Virus record (IMG/VR): IMGVR_UViG_3300029319_000212
Span: 1 to 34,493 of that record
Length of the DNA stretch: 34,493 bases
Source: a virus
Strand: one strand, 5' to 3'
The notes beneath the pieces are model-generated. The model searched no databases, was not told where the DNA came from, and was given only the letters and a program-made list of their open reading frames with translations. A program made the position numbers and the translations under genes. Below are positions 1-7,409 of the stretch, piece after piece; within the stretch, counting starts at the first letter, position 1, and each line of letters starts with the position of its first letter.

Positions 1-77
1 AGTAAGACAATCCAGCCGATAGGCCAGAGCAAGATCGAAGGCGACTTTTTGCGCATAGCGATGGGCCCAGGCACGCT
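1..77. repeat. Terminal direct repeat, left copy (77 bp)
   Basis: Bases 1-77 are identical to 34417-34493. The repeat lies inside the small terminase gene and merging the copies restores one uninterrupted reading frame. It is therefore best read as the overlap of a circular-mapping assembly rather than a biological duplication. Real phage ends (cos, pac or terminal redundancy) cannot be placed from it. Confidence 0.95.
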
Positions 78-483
78 GGCCGAAAAGGCAGCGATGATTG
101 GCATGCACAAGAACACGTTTGACAAGGAGCGCAAGGCGCGAGCGGACCAGATCGCGCTACAGACGCGGATTGAGCTAGACGAAAACGTCCACCACGCGAT
201 GAGTACGCTAGTGGAGCTGTTGGACTGTGACGATCCGAATGCTAGGTATAAAGCCGCCAAGGACATCCTGGACCGTGCGGGTTTCAAGCCGACAGACAAG
301 CTGGAAGTGACGGCAGAAGTGAAGCGCACGCCCAAGGAGATTGAGACGGAGATCCGGCAGCGCATGGGCGATGAAATCGCATCACGGCTACTGGGCGTAG
401 AGTTAAAGCCAGCGGCACAACCACCGGAGAGCAAGCCGGTAGTCGAAGCAGAAGACGCAGACTGGGAGCGTGTAGATGGCTGA
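1..483 (+). CDS. terS: Terminase small subunit, 3' part (gene crosses the contig join)
   Basis: Probable small terminase, which recognises phage DNA and hands it to the large subunit for packaging. The reading frame is open from base 1. Across the 77-base terminal overlap it joins the ATG at 34387, giving 170 aa. An N-terminal stretch (AEKAAMIGMHKNTF) looks like a helix-turn-helix. It is followed by an acidic helical centre that would suit oligomerisation and a Pro/Glu-rich, acidic C-terminus. Position supports the call: it is first in the late operon, with the large terminase about 2.8 kb downstream. The stop overlaps the next gene by 8 bases. A TTG at 49 could serve as a start but would discard an in-frame, well-placed ATG. 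The assignment rests on position and HTH character, because small terminases are poorly conserved. Confidence 0.72.
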   Translation, partial: SKTIQPIGQSKIEGDFLRIAMGPGTLAEKAAMIGMHKNTFDKERKARADQIALQTRIELDENVHHAMSTLVELLDCDDPNARYKAAKDILDRAGFKPTDKLEVTAEVKRTPKEIETEIRQRMGDEIASRLLGVELKPAAQPPESKPVVEAEDADWERVDG

Positions 484-730
484 GTATCGCGGGAAAAAGG
501 TGACGCTGAACAAGCCCAGGCGCACACCTGGTGCGAAGAAGAAGTTTGAAGTCTTTGTCAAGAACGATGCTGGCCGCGTGGTACGGGTAGCGTTTGGCGA
601 CCCGAAGATGTCGATCAAGAAGGACCAGCCAGCGCGTAAGCGTTCGTACTGTGCTAGGTCAGCGGGCATCAAAGGCAAGAACGACCGGACCAGTGCAAAC
701 TACTGGTCAAGGCGTATGTGGAACTGTTGA
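476..730 (+). CDS. Conserved small phage protein of unknown function
   Basis: 84-aa basic protein. I recognise the pattern from marine and other environmental phages: an N-terminal Y-x-G-K-x-V-x-L-N-K, a central V-R-V-x-FGDP-x-M-x-I-K-K-D-x-P-x-R-x-x-S segment, and a C-terminal A-x-YWS-x-x-MW. In other phages a similar segment occurs alone or at the C-terminus of capsid-associated (prohead protease-like) proteins. That makes a head-assembly role possible, but it is inference. The ATG lies inside the last codons of the small terminase gene (8-base overlap) and the end overlaps the next gene by 13 bases, which indicates coupled translation. No catalytic residues are evident. Confidence 0.75.
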   Translation: MAEYRGKKVTLNKPRRTPGAKKKFEVFVKNDAGRVVRVAFGDPKMSIKKDQPARKRSYCARSAGIKGKNDRTSANYWSRRMWNC

Positions 731-1440
731 CCGTTGCTTGGTTTTCAGCCGGTGTTTCGTCAGCAGTAGCGACGAAGCTGGCGATCAAGGAAATAGACCG
801 GATCATCTATGCTCACATTGACGATCAGCACCCAGACACTCTGCGTTTTGTAGCAGACTGTGAAGAATGGTTTTGCAAGCCGGTGGAGCGTTTACAAGGC
901 CGCTACAAGGATGTGGCGACGGCCTGCAAGATGTCTGGTGGACGCGGCTACATCAATGGTCCTTCAGGAGCAGCCTGCACGAAGTTCTTGAAGCGGCGAG
1001 TGCGCCAGGAGTGGGAGATGACGGTAAAAGTGCCGTTGCGTTACGTCTGGGGAATGGACTACGACGAAGCAGACCGCGCAGACAACCTACTGGATTCGAT
1101 GCCCAAGCAGGAGCATGTATTTCCGTTGATAGACCACCAGATGACAAAGGAGCAGGCGCACGAAGTACTGAAGGCTTCAGGCATCAAGCGCCCTGCGATG
1201 TACGATCTAGGCTACAACAACAACAACTGCGTTGGATGCGTGAAGGGCGGTATGGGCTACTGGAACAAGATACGGCAGGACTTCCCTAAAGTATTTCGTA
1301 AGCGGGCAAAGCTAGAGCGGGAAGTAGGTGCTTCCTGCATCAAGGGCGTGTACTTAGACGAACTGGACCCATTGAAAGGCCGGCATTCTAAGCCGATTGT
1401 AGGCGACTGCGGCATCTTGTGTGAGCTAATTAAAATTTAA
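718..1440 (+). CDS. PAPS reductase-like PP-loop ATP pyrophosphatase family protein
   Basis: 240 aa, GTG start. Near the N-terminus the strand-loop SAGVSS (residues 10-15) matches the PP-loop that binds ATP in PAPS reductases, DndC and related N-type ATP pyrophosphatases. Cysteines cluster at C87, the pair C171/C174 in CVGCVKGG followed by YW, C207, and the pair C231/C235. This could ligand a metal or an Fe-S cluster, as in sulfur-transfer members. Family members activate a substrate with ATP or transfer sulfur, and DndC acts in DNA phosphorothioation. Phage copies are common and their substrate is usually unknown. No DndD/E-like partner is present. The gene sits between the terminase subunits, overlapping the preceding gene by 13 bases. 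A TTG at 727 is an alternative start that would keep the PP-loop. Confidence 0.8.
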   Translation: MELLTVAWFSAGVSSAVATKLAIKEIDRIIYAHIDDQHPDTLRFVADCEEWFCKPVERLQGRYKDVATACKMSGGRGYINGPSGAACTKFLKRRVRQEWEMTVKVPLRYVWGMDYDEADRADNLLDSMPKQEHVFPLIDHQMTKEQAHEVLKASGIKRPAMYDLGYNNNNCVGCVKGGMGYWNKIRQDFPKVFRKRAKLEREVGASCIKGVYLDELDPLKGRHSKPIVGDCGILCELIKI

Positions 1441-1442
1441 GG

Positions 1443-1646
1443 ATGACAACGATTTTGGAAGTGTCACGGGAAGCTGATTTGGCGAGTAAACTTGTTGAGG
1501 ATACGCCCGTGGTCATCGGGTTCGCCACACCGTGTCGGTGCCACACTCCACGCAGAGCGCAGGAGTCAGTAACTCAAAGCGATATAACACCACCTAAGAG
1601 CAAGGTAAGGCGTGAAGCTGCACTTCCAACCCTTTATTGGGCTTGA
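1443..1646 (+). CDS. Hypothetical protein, weak thioredoxin-like N-terminus
   Basis: 67 aa, starting two bases after the previous stop. The AAGG just before the ATG is too close to be a normal ribosome site. Residues 1-35 vaguely follow a thioredoxin N-terminus: a helix, then a hydrophobic strand VVIGFATP, then a C-x-C-H where CGPC would be. The rest of a thioredoxin fold is missing and the C-terminal half (Arg/Pro-rich) resembles nothing I know. It may be a decayed remnant, a young gene or chance. It is listed because it fills an otherwise empty 200-bp slot in a tightly packed operon. Confidence 0.35.
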   Translation: MTTILEVSREADLASKLVEDTPVVIGFATPCRCHTPRRAQESVTQSDITPPKSKVRREAALPTLYWA

Positions 1647-1648
1647 GC

Positions 1649-1900
1649 ATGAACGTGGACTTGAGCCCTTTGGAGATTGATTTTTTGTTGCGTGAATTGC
1701 AGGCGAATCAAGGCATGATTGCCCCATCAGCGAGCGTCCCAGCCTGGTACCGCCATTCGATTCAAGAGACGTTACGGGATGCATTGCTAGCAGACCGCAA
1801 GCGGCGCTGGGAGTTACAAGACCAGAAGGTCCAGGCGTTGATGGAAGAAGAAGCGCGACAGAACCAGGAGCGGTTAAAACAGCAACTAGAGATACCATGA
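1649..1900 (+). CDS. Hypothetical small helical phage protein
   Basis: 83 aa from the ATG at 1649. A TTG at 1637 is possible but less likely. It begins with a LSPLEIDFLLREL motif typical of short phage proteins of unknown function and ends in a charged, glutamine-rich helix (about residues 50-80) likely to form a coiled coil. The stop shares four bases (ATGA) with the next gene, so it belongs to the same translationally coupled operon. There are no signal peptide, membrane segment or catalytic residues. Confidence 0.62.
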   Translation: MNVDLSPLEIDFLLRELQANQGMIAPSASVPAWYRHSIQETLRDALLADRKRRWELQDQKVQALMEEEARQNQERLKQQLEIP

Positions 1901-2061
1901 GCGACAACAAGCCGAACAACCCGTCTTTGTGGTCGAAAGCCAAGGCCGAAGCGAAGCGCAAGTACAAGGTCTACCCGTCAGCGTATGCGAATTCGTATGC
2001 GGCGAAACGCTACAAGGAGATGGGCGGCACCTGGTCGAAGAAGAAGAAGAAAGCCAAATGA
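1897..2061 (+). CDS. Small basic phage protein (54 aa)
   Basis: The 54-aa product is very basic and carries the conserved core KYKVYPSAYAN followed by an aromatic/basic segment and GG-x-W. This pattern recurs in environmental phages and large viruses (I believe the group labelled DUF5872, but the number should be checked). The C-terminus is a run of five lysines. The start overlaps the previous stop (ATGA) and the end overlaps the next ATG by four bases. The function is unknown. Its charge and its position among packaging genes suggest DNA contact or virion packing, which is inference. Confidence 0.75.
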   Translation: MSDNKPNNPSLWSKAKAEAKRKYKVYPSAYANSYAAKRYKEMGGTWSKKKKKAK

Positions 2062-2321
2062 AAGGCGGTCTGGACACCTGGCACAAGCAGAAGTGGGTAG
2101 ACATCAGCCGCAAGCGCAAAGACGGTTCACACCCGCCTTGTGGACGGAAGAAGGCGAGCAAGGCGAGCAAGGGCTATCCGAAGTGTGTTCCAGCAGCAAA
2201 GGCTGCCAAGATGAGTGATTCCCAGAAGGCGTCTGCGGTACGTCGCAAGCGCGCCAAGGCGCAGGGCGTCGGTGGCAAGCCGACGAATGTTTCAACCAAA
2301 CCTAAGAAACGGAGCAAGTGA
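2058..2321 (+). CDS. Small basic phage protein (87 aa), companion of the preceding gene
   Basis: The start is the ATG at 2058, overlapping the previous stop by four bases. The 87-aa, Lys/Arg-rich product contains WVDIS, PPCGRKK, GYPKCVPAAKA and SAVRRKRAKAQG blocks. In other phages and viruses these blocks follow the KVYPSAYAN segment, either fused to it or as the next gene, so the two are probably one functional unit split in two here. Two cysteines (in CGR and KCVP) could bind metal. The C-terminus is a basic tail. Function is unknown; nucleic-acid binding is plausible from charge alone. Confidence 0.75.
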   Translation: MKGGLDTWHKQKWVDISRKRKDGSHPPCGRKKASKASKGYPKCVPAAKAAKMSDSQKASAVRRKRAKAQGVGGKPTNVSTKPKKRSK

Positions 2322-2476
2322 TGCCTGGACACTATGGCGACAACAAGAAGAAAGCAGCGAAGAAGAAGAAGCCGATGACTGCGCGACAGAAGATGCTGGC
2401 AGCAATGACGCCACCGCGCAACAAGGTAACGCGTGGGGATGTGATTGCGGCCGCCAAGAAGAAAAAGAAGAAGTGA
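2321..2476 (+). CDS. Lysine-rich microprotein (51 aa)
   Basis: 51 aa with about one third lysine. It begins MPGHYGDNKKK, has a central helix with TARQKMLAAM, then a TRGDVIAAA segment, and ends in six lysines. Its ATG shares one base with the previous TGA. It is the third consecutive highly basic small protein in the terminase region. MPGHY-type peptides of this sort recur in marine phages. Function is unknown. High positive charge would fit neutralising or condensing packaged DNA, but nothing in the sequence proves this. Confidence 0.7.
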   Translation: MPGHYGDNKKKAAKKKKPMTARQKMLAAMTPPRNKVTRGDVIAAAKKKKKK

Positions 2477-2541
2477 AGCTGACACTGTGCCCAAAGTGTG
2501 GGCGCAAAGTTCGCTCTTGTGCGTGTAGTATCCGATCTTAG
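2473..2541 (+). CDS. Possible zinc-ribbon microprotein (22 aa)
   Basis: A GTG at 2473 overlaps the previous TGA in the GTGA arrangement used elsewhere in this genome. It opens a 22-codon frame containing CPKCGRK and a later CAC, which is a minimal four-cysteine zinc knuckle. It ends eight bases before the next ATG. The coupled start and cysteine spacing are suggestive, but a frame this short can arise by chance. Confidence 0.35.
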   Translation: MKLTLCPKCGRKVRSCACSIRS

Positions 2542-2548
2542 GCACGCA

Positions 2549-3277
2549 ATGATCCATTTTCACGGCACGCCCATCTCTGGCGCAGAAGCGATTGTCAGCA
2601 GGCTGTTACTAAGCCGCTTTGCCTTTGTCAGCTTTGCGCGTCCTGATCAGATGGCTTTAGTTTCTGAAACCACAGCAGGCTTTGCGCTAGACAATGGCGC
2701 GTTTAGTTTCTGGAAGCGTCAGCAAGACATTGATTGGGACTTGTACCGCAGTTGGGTCTTGGAGTGGTACCGGCACCCAGCGTATCAGTTTGCGATCTTA
2801 CCGGATGTGATTGGTGGATCAGAAGAAGAAAACGATGCCCTTTTGCAAGAATACGGCGTACCAGGTGGTGTGCCGGTGTTTCATCAAGGCGAGTCGTTGG
2901 AGCGCCTAGAGCGTCTAGCGGGTCAGTACTCGCGGGTAGCTTTGGGAGCAACCGAAGCGCACATACCCAGCGAAACTTTCTACTCTTGGCTAGATGACTG
3001 TATGACGGTCTTGTGTAACGGTGAAGGCAAGCCGATTGTCCGTATACATGGGCTACGGATGTTGAACCCTGAAATCTTTCAGCGCTATCCGTTCAGTTCT
3101 TGTGACAGCACCAATCTAGGCCAGAACTACAACACGCCAGCTCGCTGGGCAGGGACATACAATCCGGTAGGTCCAGAGATGCGCGGCCTGGTTTTACGAG
3201 ACAGGATTGAGTCATACCAAGCGCCTTGTCGTTTTGAGCCACCACGATACCAACAGATTAGTTTGTTTGCCTCATGA
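2549..3277 (+). CDS. TGT/DpdA-like (deazaguanine transglycosylase fold) protein, tentative
   Basis: 242 aa from the ATG at 2549. In-frame codons upstream overlap the preceding microprotein and lack a better start. Motifs in order: DNGAFSFW (48-55), ILPDVIGG (83-90), a strand VPVFHQGES (108-116), ALGATEAH (131-138), RIHGLRML (165-172) and PFSSCDST (181-188). Alternating hydrophobic strands each ending in Asp, His or Gly suggest a TIM barrel. The D-x-GAF and PD-x-I patterns recall tRNA-guanine transglycosylases and the phage DNA-modifying DpdA enzymes, which swap guanine for 7-deazaguanine derivatives. No queuosine-pathway gene (FolE, QueC, QueD, QueE) is present, so any precursor would be the host's. 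The stop overlaps the large terminase start (ATGA). The gene is certainly real; the fold is a moderate-confidence reading. Confidence 0.55.
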   Translation: MIHFHGTPISGAEAIVSRLLLSRFAFVSFARPDQMALVSETTAGFALDNGAFSFWKRQQDIDWDLYRSWVLEWYRHPAYQFAILPDVIGGSEEENDALLQEYGVPGGVPVFHQGESLERLERLAGQYSRVALGATEAHIPSETFYSWLDDCMTVLCNGEGKPIVRIHGLRMLNPEIFQRYPFSSCDSTNLGQNYNTPARWAGTYNPVGPEMRGLVLRDRIESYQAPCRFEPPRYQQISLFAS

Positions 3278-4785
3278 CACGCCAAGCCGCCGACCAGTGG
3301 GCTCAAGAGCAGTACCTAGACGGTCTAGATGAAGTCCTGAAGCTGCGCGATGAGTACGAAGAGTTGCGCCGCACCAATCAGATGGACTTCTATGAGCCCT
3401 ATCCGTATCAGTTGACCTTCCATGAAGCTAGGGACGATGCAGGTCAGCGAGCCCGACAGCGCTGTCTGATGGCCGGAAACAAAGTGGGCAAGACTTTTAG
3501 CGGAGCAATGGAACTCGCCTACCACCTGACGGGCAAGTATCCAGACTGGTGGACCGGACACCGCTTTGACAGAGCAATCAACGCCTGGGCCGCTGGCAAG
3601 AGTCACTACGCAACGCGCGACATTGTTCAGAGCGAGTTGATTGGCGAACCTGGCGATCCTGAAAGTTTTGGCACCGGCGCGATACCGAAGGATTTAATCA
3701 TCAAGACAGAGCGCAATCCAGGTGTACCGAACGCGCTAGGTTTCGTTTTAGTGAAGCATGTCAGTGGTTGCAACAGCCGCTTGCAGTTCAAGTCGTATGA
3801 CGCTGGTCCAGCGAGTTGGATGGGGGTCGCCGTGGATTATGTTTGGTTGGACGAAGAACCACCACAAGAAATTTATTCGCAAGCTCTACGCGCTACGCTG
3901 AAATCCGGTGGTCCGGTATCGCTGACCTTTACACCAGAAGCGGGGGTGACGGGTGTCGTCGCCATGTTTTTGAATGAGCGCAAGGGTGGTCAGGCGCTAG
4001 TGCAGGCCACGTGGGACGATGCACCGCACCTGTCCATCGAAGTCCGCGAAGAGATCTTGGCAGCGCTGCCACCGCACGAACGGTTAATGCGTTCTAAGGG
4101 CATACCGACGCTAGGCTCTGGTCAGGTCTTTCCGGTACCGGAAGACCAGATCATGGTTTCCGCGTTTGCGATACCCGATCACTTCAGCCGCATTGCCGGT
4201 ATCGACTTTGGTTTCGATCACCCTACAGCTTGTGTGTGGTTGGCGCATGACCGAGACACCGACACGGTTTATCTGTACGACGCGTATCGGGAAAAGGGCA
4301 GTGGCATGCTCCAGCACGCTGAAGCTATTAAGCACCGTGGATCTTACATACCCGTAGCCTGGCCGCATGATGGCTCTATTCACGACAAGGGTTCTGGTGA
4401 AGCGTTAGCGACACAGTACCGGCGGTCTGGTGTAAACTTCTTGGGCAGCCACTTTACGAATCCAGAAGGCGGCATTGCGGTGGAGCCTGGACTGATGGCG
4501 TTACTGACTAGAATGCAGACAGGGCGCTTCAAAGTGTTTAACCACCTGGACCAGTGGTTTCAAGAGTTTCGCATGTATCACCGCAAGGATGGCAAGGTGG
4601 TTCGTAAGCACGATGACTTGATGAGTGCAACTAGATACGCCTCTCAGTCATTGAGATACGCCACCACAGCGAACTTCCAGCCGCGCCCTAGTGTAGCAGT
4701 AGGCAGCCTATCAGACGGCAGCTTTGACCCGTTTGACTTCTGGATGAAACACCCAACTCCAGAGAGCTATGGCCCGCTCAACTGA
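3274..4785 (+). CDS. terL: Terminase large subunit (ATPase/nuclease)
   Basis: 503 aa motor that translocates DNA into the prohead and cuts it. The N-terminal ATPase has a Walker A-like AGNKVGKT (67-74) and Walker B VDYVWLDEE (187-195, acidic D193/E194). A SLTFTPEAG segment (216-224) fits the coupling motif. The C-terminal RNase H-like nuclease begins with GIDFGFDHP (D311), has an acidic PHDG (D366), and ends with KHDDLMSATRYA (D447/D448), so all three acidic motifs are present. Length is normal for podophage large terminases. It overlaps the gene before by 4 bases and the gene after by 17. Packaging mode (cos or headful) cannot be decided here. Confidence 0.95.
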   Translation: MTRQAADQWAQEQYLDGLDEVLKLRDEYEELRRTNQMDFYEPYPYQLTFHEARDDAGQRARQRCLMAGNKVGKTFSGAMELAYHLTGKYPDWWTGHRFDRAINAWAAGKSHYATRDIVQSELIGEPGDPESFGTGAIPKDLIIKTERNPGVPNALGFVLVKHVSGCNSRLQFKSYDAGPASWMGVAVDYVWLDEEPPQEIYSQALRATLKSGGPVSLTFTPEAGVTGVVAMFLNERKGGQALVQATWDDAPHLSIEVREEILAALPPHERLMRSKGIPTLGSGQVFPVPEDQIMVSAFAIPDHFSRIAGIDFGFDHPTACVWLAHDRDTDTVYLYDAYREKGSGMLQHAEAIKHRGSYIPVAWPHDGSIHDKGSGEALATQYRRSGVNFLGSHFTNPEGGIAVEPGLMALLTRMQTGRFKVFNHLDQWFQEFRMYHRKDGKVVRKHDDLMSATRYASQSLRYATTANFQPRPSVAVGSLSDGSFDPFDFWMKHPTPESYGPLN

Positions 4786-6133
4786 TTTCAACATCCGAGC
4801 AGCACTGAAGCGCAACCGACAGCTTCTAACCGGCGCCCAAGAATCCGGTAGGGCGGCGTTAGCGGGTTACGAAAAGTTAACGCCAGAATACAACAGGGCA
4901 GTGCAAGCGGCTCGTGACTACCAAGGCACGGTTACTTCCAGTTATGACGCCTACAGAAAAGCCTACGATCAAGGCGTTGGTGCATTCAACACAGAACTGC
5001 AGCGCTTGAAAGGCGTGTACGATTCAGCAGTAGCGAGTGTAGCACCGTTAAAATCAGCGCGTGATGCAGCCGCTCAACAAGCCAGCCAACTGTATTCAAC
5101 GTATTCTTCAGCCTATGAGTCGGGCGTTAGTCAAGGTCAGGCGAGTTACGAATCATCTTTGAAAAGCTTACAAGCGAGTGCCGAGGCTGCCAGCGCTGAA
5201 TATCGCAAGTCAATGGATCTGGCCAATCGGGAAGCCCGTCGCTACAACAATTTATTGGATAACGTCTATTTGTCTCCGAAGACCTACACGGGTGACGTTC
5301 AATACGATCTAGGCGGCATCGGCGGCAATATTTATGTAGGCGGCAGCCGTGTGACGATCAGCCGGTTGAGTGCCGATGCCGGTTCAGGAGCTCGCTACGA
5401 CAGCGTTTCCAACTTGTACGCTGCCACTCCATCCCGTTCAGAAGCGAGCAGGGCTTTTTTTAACCGTGGGACGGCGCGGACCTATCAAGACAGCGTGTAC
5501 GATCTCTACACCCGTGGGAAGCGCACCTATGAAGACTACCAGTCAGCCGTCGCAGAAGCCCAGCGCATAAGCAATCTAGCAGCACAAACACGCACGCAGA
5601 GTGAAACCTATTCAAAAGACGCACAGCGGTTTTTAGGGACGTACCAGACCGAAATCGGCAAGTACAATGAGTTACTGGAAGACACCGATTATGTGACACG
5701 CTTTGCTCAACAGCAATCAACCGCAGCCTTGAATACCTACAACCAGTATGTGCGCGACACTTTCAATCCGGCAGAAACAAGATTCCGTGATGCTTCATCT
5801 TCGGTAACCGCAGCCGCACAAGCCTACAACACCTTTGCGGCAGACCGCTTTAAGGTTGATGCAGCCGCATCTGCAGCCAAGCAGGTATATGACGCTAGTG
5901 TTTCACGGTATCAAGACTTACAGACGGCCTACCAGGACCTTGAGCCGCAGCTTACGGAATACACCCGTCAGGCTGAAGCAGCAAAGCAGCAGGTACTCAG
6001 TCTACAAGGCATGACACCGGAGTTACAGCGTTCGCTGGCCATTGACACCGAAGCCAGGAAGCGTGGCACACGACTAGGCTACCGGCGCTCCGTTTTAAGC
6101 CAAGACTTCAAAAGGCGTGGAGCTGCACGTTGA
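4769..6133 (+). CDS. Tyrosine- and alanine-rich coiled-coil protein, function unknown
   Basis: 454 aa, almost entirely helical, dominated by Ala, Gln, Ser, Tyr and Glu with many Y-x-x-A/Y spacings. Two long helical arms (about 1-165 and 240-430) flank a Gly/Tyr-rich non-helical centre (about 170-215: GGIGGNIYVGG). The basic C-terminus ends RRGAAR. It has no signal peptide or membrane helix. Its place between the large terminase and portal, where related podophages encode virion-associated proteins, suggests a structural role such as an internal or tail component. I recognise no family. The first 17 bases overlap the terminase, and its stop overlaps the following TTG start. Confidence 0.8.
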   Translation: MARSTDFNIRAALKRNRQLLTGAQESGRAALAGYEKLTPEYNRAVQAARDYQGTVTSSYDAYRKAYDQGVGAFNTELQRLKGVYDSAVASVAPLKSARDAAAQQASQLYSTYSSAYESGVSQGQASYESSLKSLQASAEAASAEYRKSMDLANREARRYNNLLDNVYLSPKTYTGDVQYDLGGIGGNIYVGGSRVTISRLSADAGSGARYDSVSNLYAATPSRSEASRAFFNRGTARTYQDSVYDLYTRGKRTYEDYQSAVAEAQRISNLAAQTRTQSETYSKDAQRFLGTYQTEIGKYNELLEDTDYVTRFAQQQSTAALNTYNQYVRDTFNPAETRFRDASSSVTAAAQAYNTFAADRFKVDAAASAAKQVYDASVSRYQDLQTAYQDLEPQLTEYTRQAEAAKQQVLSLQGMTPELQRSLAIDTEARKRGTRLGYRRSVLSQDFKRRGAAR

Positions 6134-6558
6134 AAGAACTCAGAGCAAGGTTTGGACCTGGACTAGCCAAGGCGCTGGTGCGCGACAAGACCAGTTACAG
6201 TCTAGATGATTTGTTTTTGCTGCTGGAAAAAGGTTCTTGGGTAGAAGCCCACACGGAAACAAGCATCGCGATAGGCGCACCGCACACCGAAGTGGACAAC
6301 GGGCGTTCAATTTATTTGCTTCACATCACAGGAACACTGCAGGACATTGTAGAAAACCTACTTCCGCAGGGTGAAGAAAAGTTTCGGCAACTAGGTTATT
6401 CAAAATTCTGTCTGTACGGCAATCCAGCCTATTTAAGAATTTTGACCAAGGTTGGTTTTGCAATAAAAGAAATCCATTTGGAGAAGGAGCTATGGGCGGC
6501 AAAGCAGAAAAACCAAAAGTTATTGAAGACATTCAGAAATCGGCAGAGGCTGAAGTAA
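6130..6558 (+). CDS. GNAT-fold-like phage protein
   Basis: 142 aa from a TTG at 6130, which overlaps the previous TGA (TTGA); no better start is in frame. The C-terminal half (residues 85-125), with Q-L-G-Y, a central LYGNPAYLRIL helix, KVGF and then LEKELW, resembles the end of GCN5-related acetyltransferases. Similar degenerate GNAT-like proteins often lie just before the portal in podophages. A clear acetyl-CoA binding Q/R-x-x-G-x-G/A loop is missing, so it may be structural rather than enzymatic. Its last 67 bases overlap the next gene. Confidence 0.6.
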   Translation: MKELRARFGPGLAKALVRDKTSYSLDDLFLLLEKGSWVEAHTETSIAIGAPHTEVDNGRSIYLLHITGTLQDIVENLLPQGEEKFRQLGYSKFCLYGNPAYLRILTKVGFAIKEIHLEKELWAAKQKNQKLLKTFRNRQRLK

Positions 6559-7409
6559 CCGGCTTGACCGAAACACTAAAAACAGAAGCTAAGGGGTTCA
6601 AAGACACTGTAGAAACAGAGTTGAAGGGCGCAGGTATTAACACCGAGCAAGACCTAAGCCCTAACATTCAAACTTTAACGCCAAATTTAGACCAGCGTCT
6701 TAATATTCCATCACTGAATCTTGAGCAGGACTTAACGAGAATTAGTCTGCCAGGACTACAAAAAGAGTTGCTAAACATTACCACGGCAGGGCAGACTGCA
6801 TTGACAAAAGCAGGTTCAGCCGGTCAGGAAGCATTAGTGCAGGCCGGTAAGGCAGCACAGGAACAGGCTGTGCGGGCAGGTGCAGCAATGCAGGAAAATG
6901 CGGTACAATTTGGCACCCAAATTAGTGGAGGGCAAAGCAATCCAACTCTGGAAGGCTACGCGGAGCAGTTGACAAAAGGGTCTGAAGAATTGTTTGACAA
7001 CACAACCCAATACGCAGAAGAAAAGGTTATACCGGCGGTAGGTGATGCGTATGCGACTGCTTTTGGTGACAAGAATCCGCAGCTCAAGTTTGTTCAAGGG
7101 TTAGTCAAGGACGCAGAAAAGAACACAAAAGGAATTGAAGCCCTACAAGCAGATATTCAAAATTTTTTTGATCCACCAAAACCAGAAGAACCACAAGCGG
7201 TAGGTGGCGACAACTTAGCATCTGCACCGACTCTGGATGATCCAGGTGTAATACCTGAAATGGAGCAAGCCAGCACAAAAGCCGGTCAGATGACAGAAGA
7301 AGAGCGCTTGCGCCGCATCCGTCGTTTAATGTTAAATCGCTATGGCCGTGAAGACACAATACTATCTGGCGTCGGCGATACTCGCAGCCGTCGAAGGTAC
7401 GCTTTATGA
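6492..7409 (+). CDS. Phage virion-region protein with conserved C-terminal tail, function unknown
   Basis: 305 aa from an ATG preceded by a strong ribosome site (AAGGAG, 6484-6489), placed inside the previous gene. Residues 1-50 are a charged helix. The middle (100-150) is an Ala/Gly/Gln-rich amphipathic stretch with repeated A-G-x-A-x-Q-E-x-A-V units. The C-terminus carries LMLNRYGREDTILSG, a tail pattern (R-G-R/G-x-x-T-I-L-x-G) seen in small proteins just upstream of podophage portals. A minor head or head-tail role is likely by position only. Its stop and the portal start share ATGA. Confidence 0.7.
   Translation: MGGKAEKPKVIEDIQKSAEAEVTGLTETLKTEAKGFKDTVETELKGAGINTEQDLSPNIQTLTPNLDQRLNIPSLNLEQDLTRISLPGLQKELLNITTAGQTALTKAGSAGQEALVQAGKAAQEQAVRAGAAMQENAVQFGTQISGGQSNPTLEGYAEQLTKGSEELFDNTTQYAEEKVIPAVGDAYATAFGDKNPQLKFVQGLVKDAEKNTKGIEALQADIQNFFDPPKPEEPQAVGGDNLASAPTLDDPGVIPEMEQASTKAGQMTEEERLRRIRRLMLNRYGREDTILSGVGDTRSRRRYAL

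Noticed and set aside
1523-1545. Small hairpin CACCG-TGT-CGGTG in the weak 67-aa frame
   Set aside because: Only 5 bp with no U-run or known regulatory context.
1926-2295. Longer open frames on both strands across the basic-microprotein cluster
   Set aside because: They are by-products of the lysine-rich coding sequence; the short coupled frames carry the recognisable motifs and stop/start overlaps.
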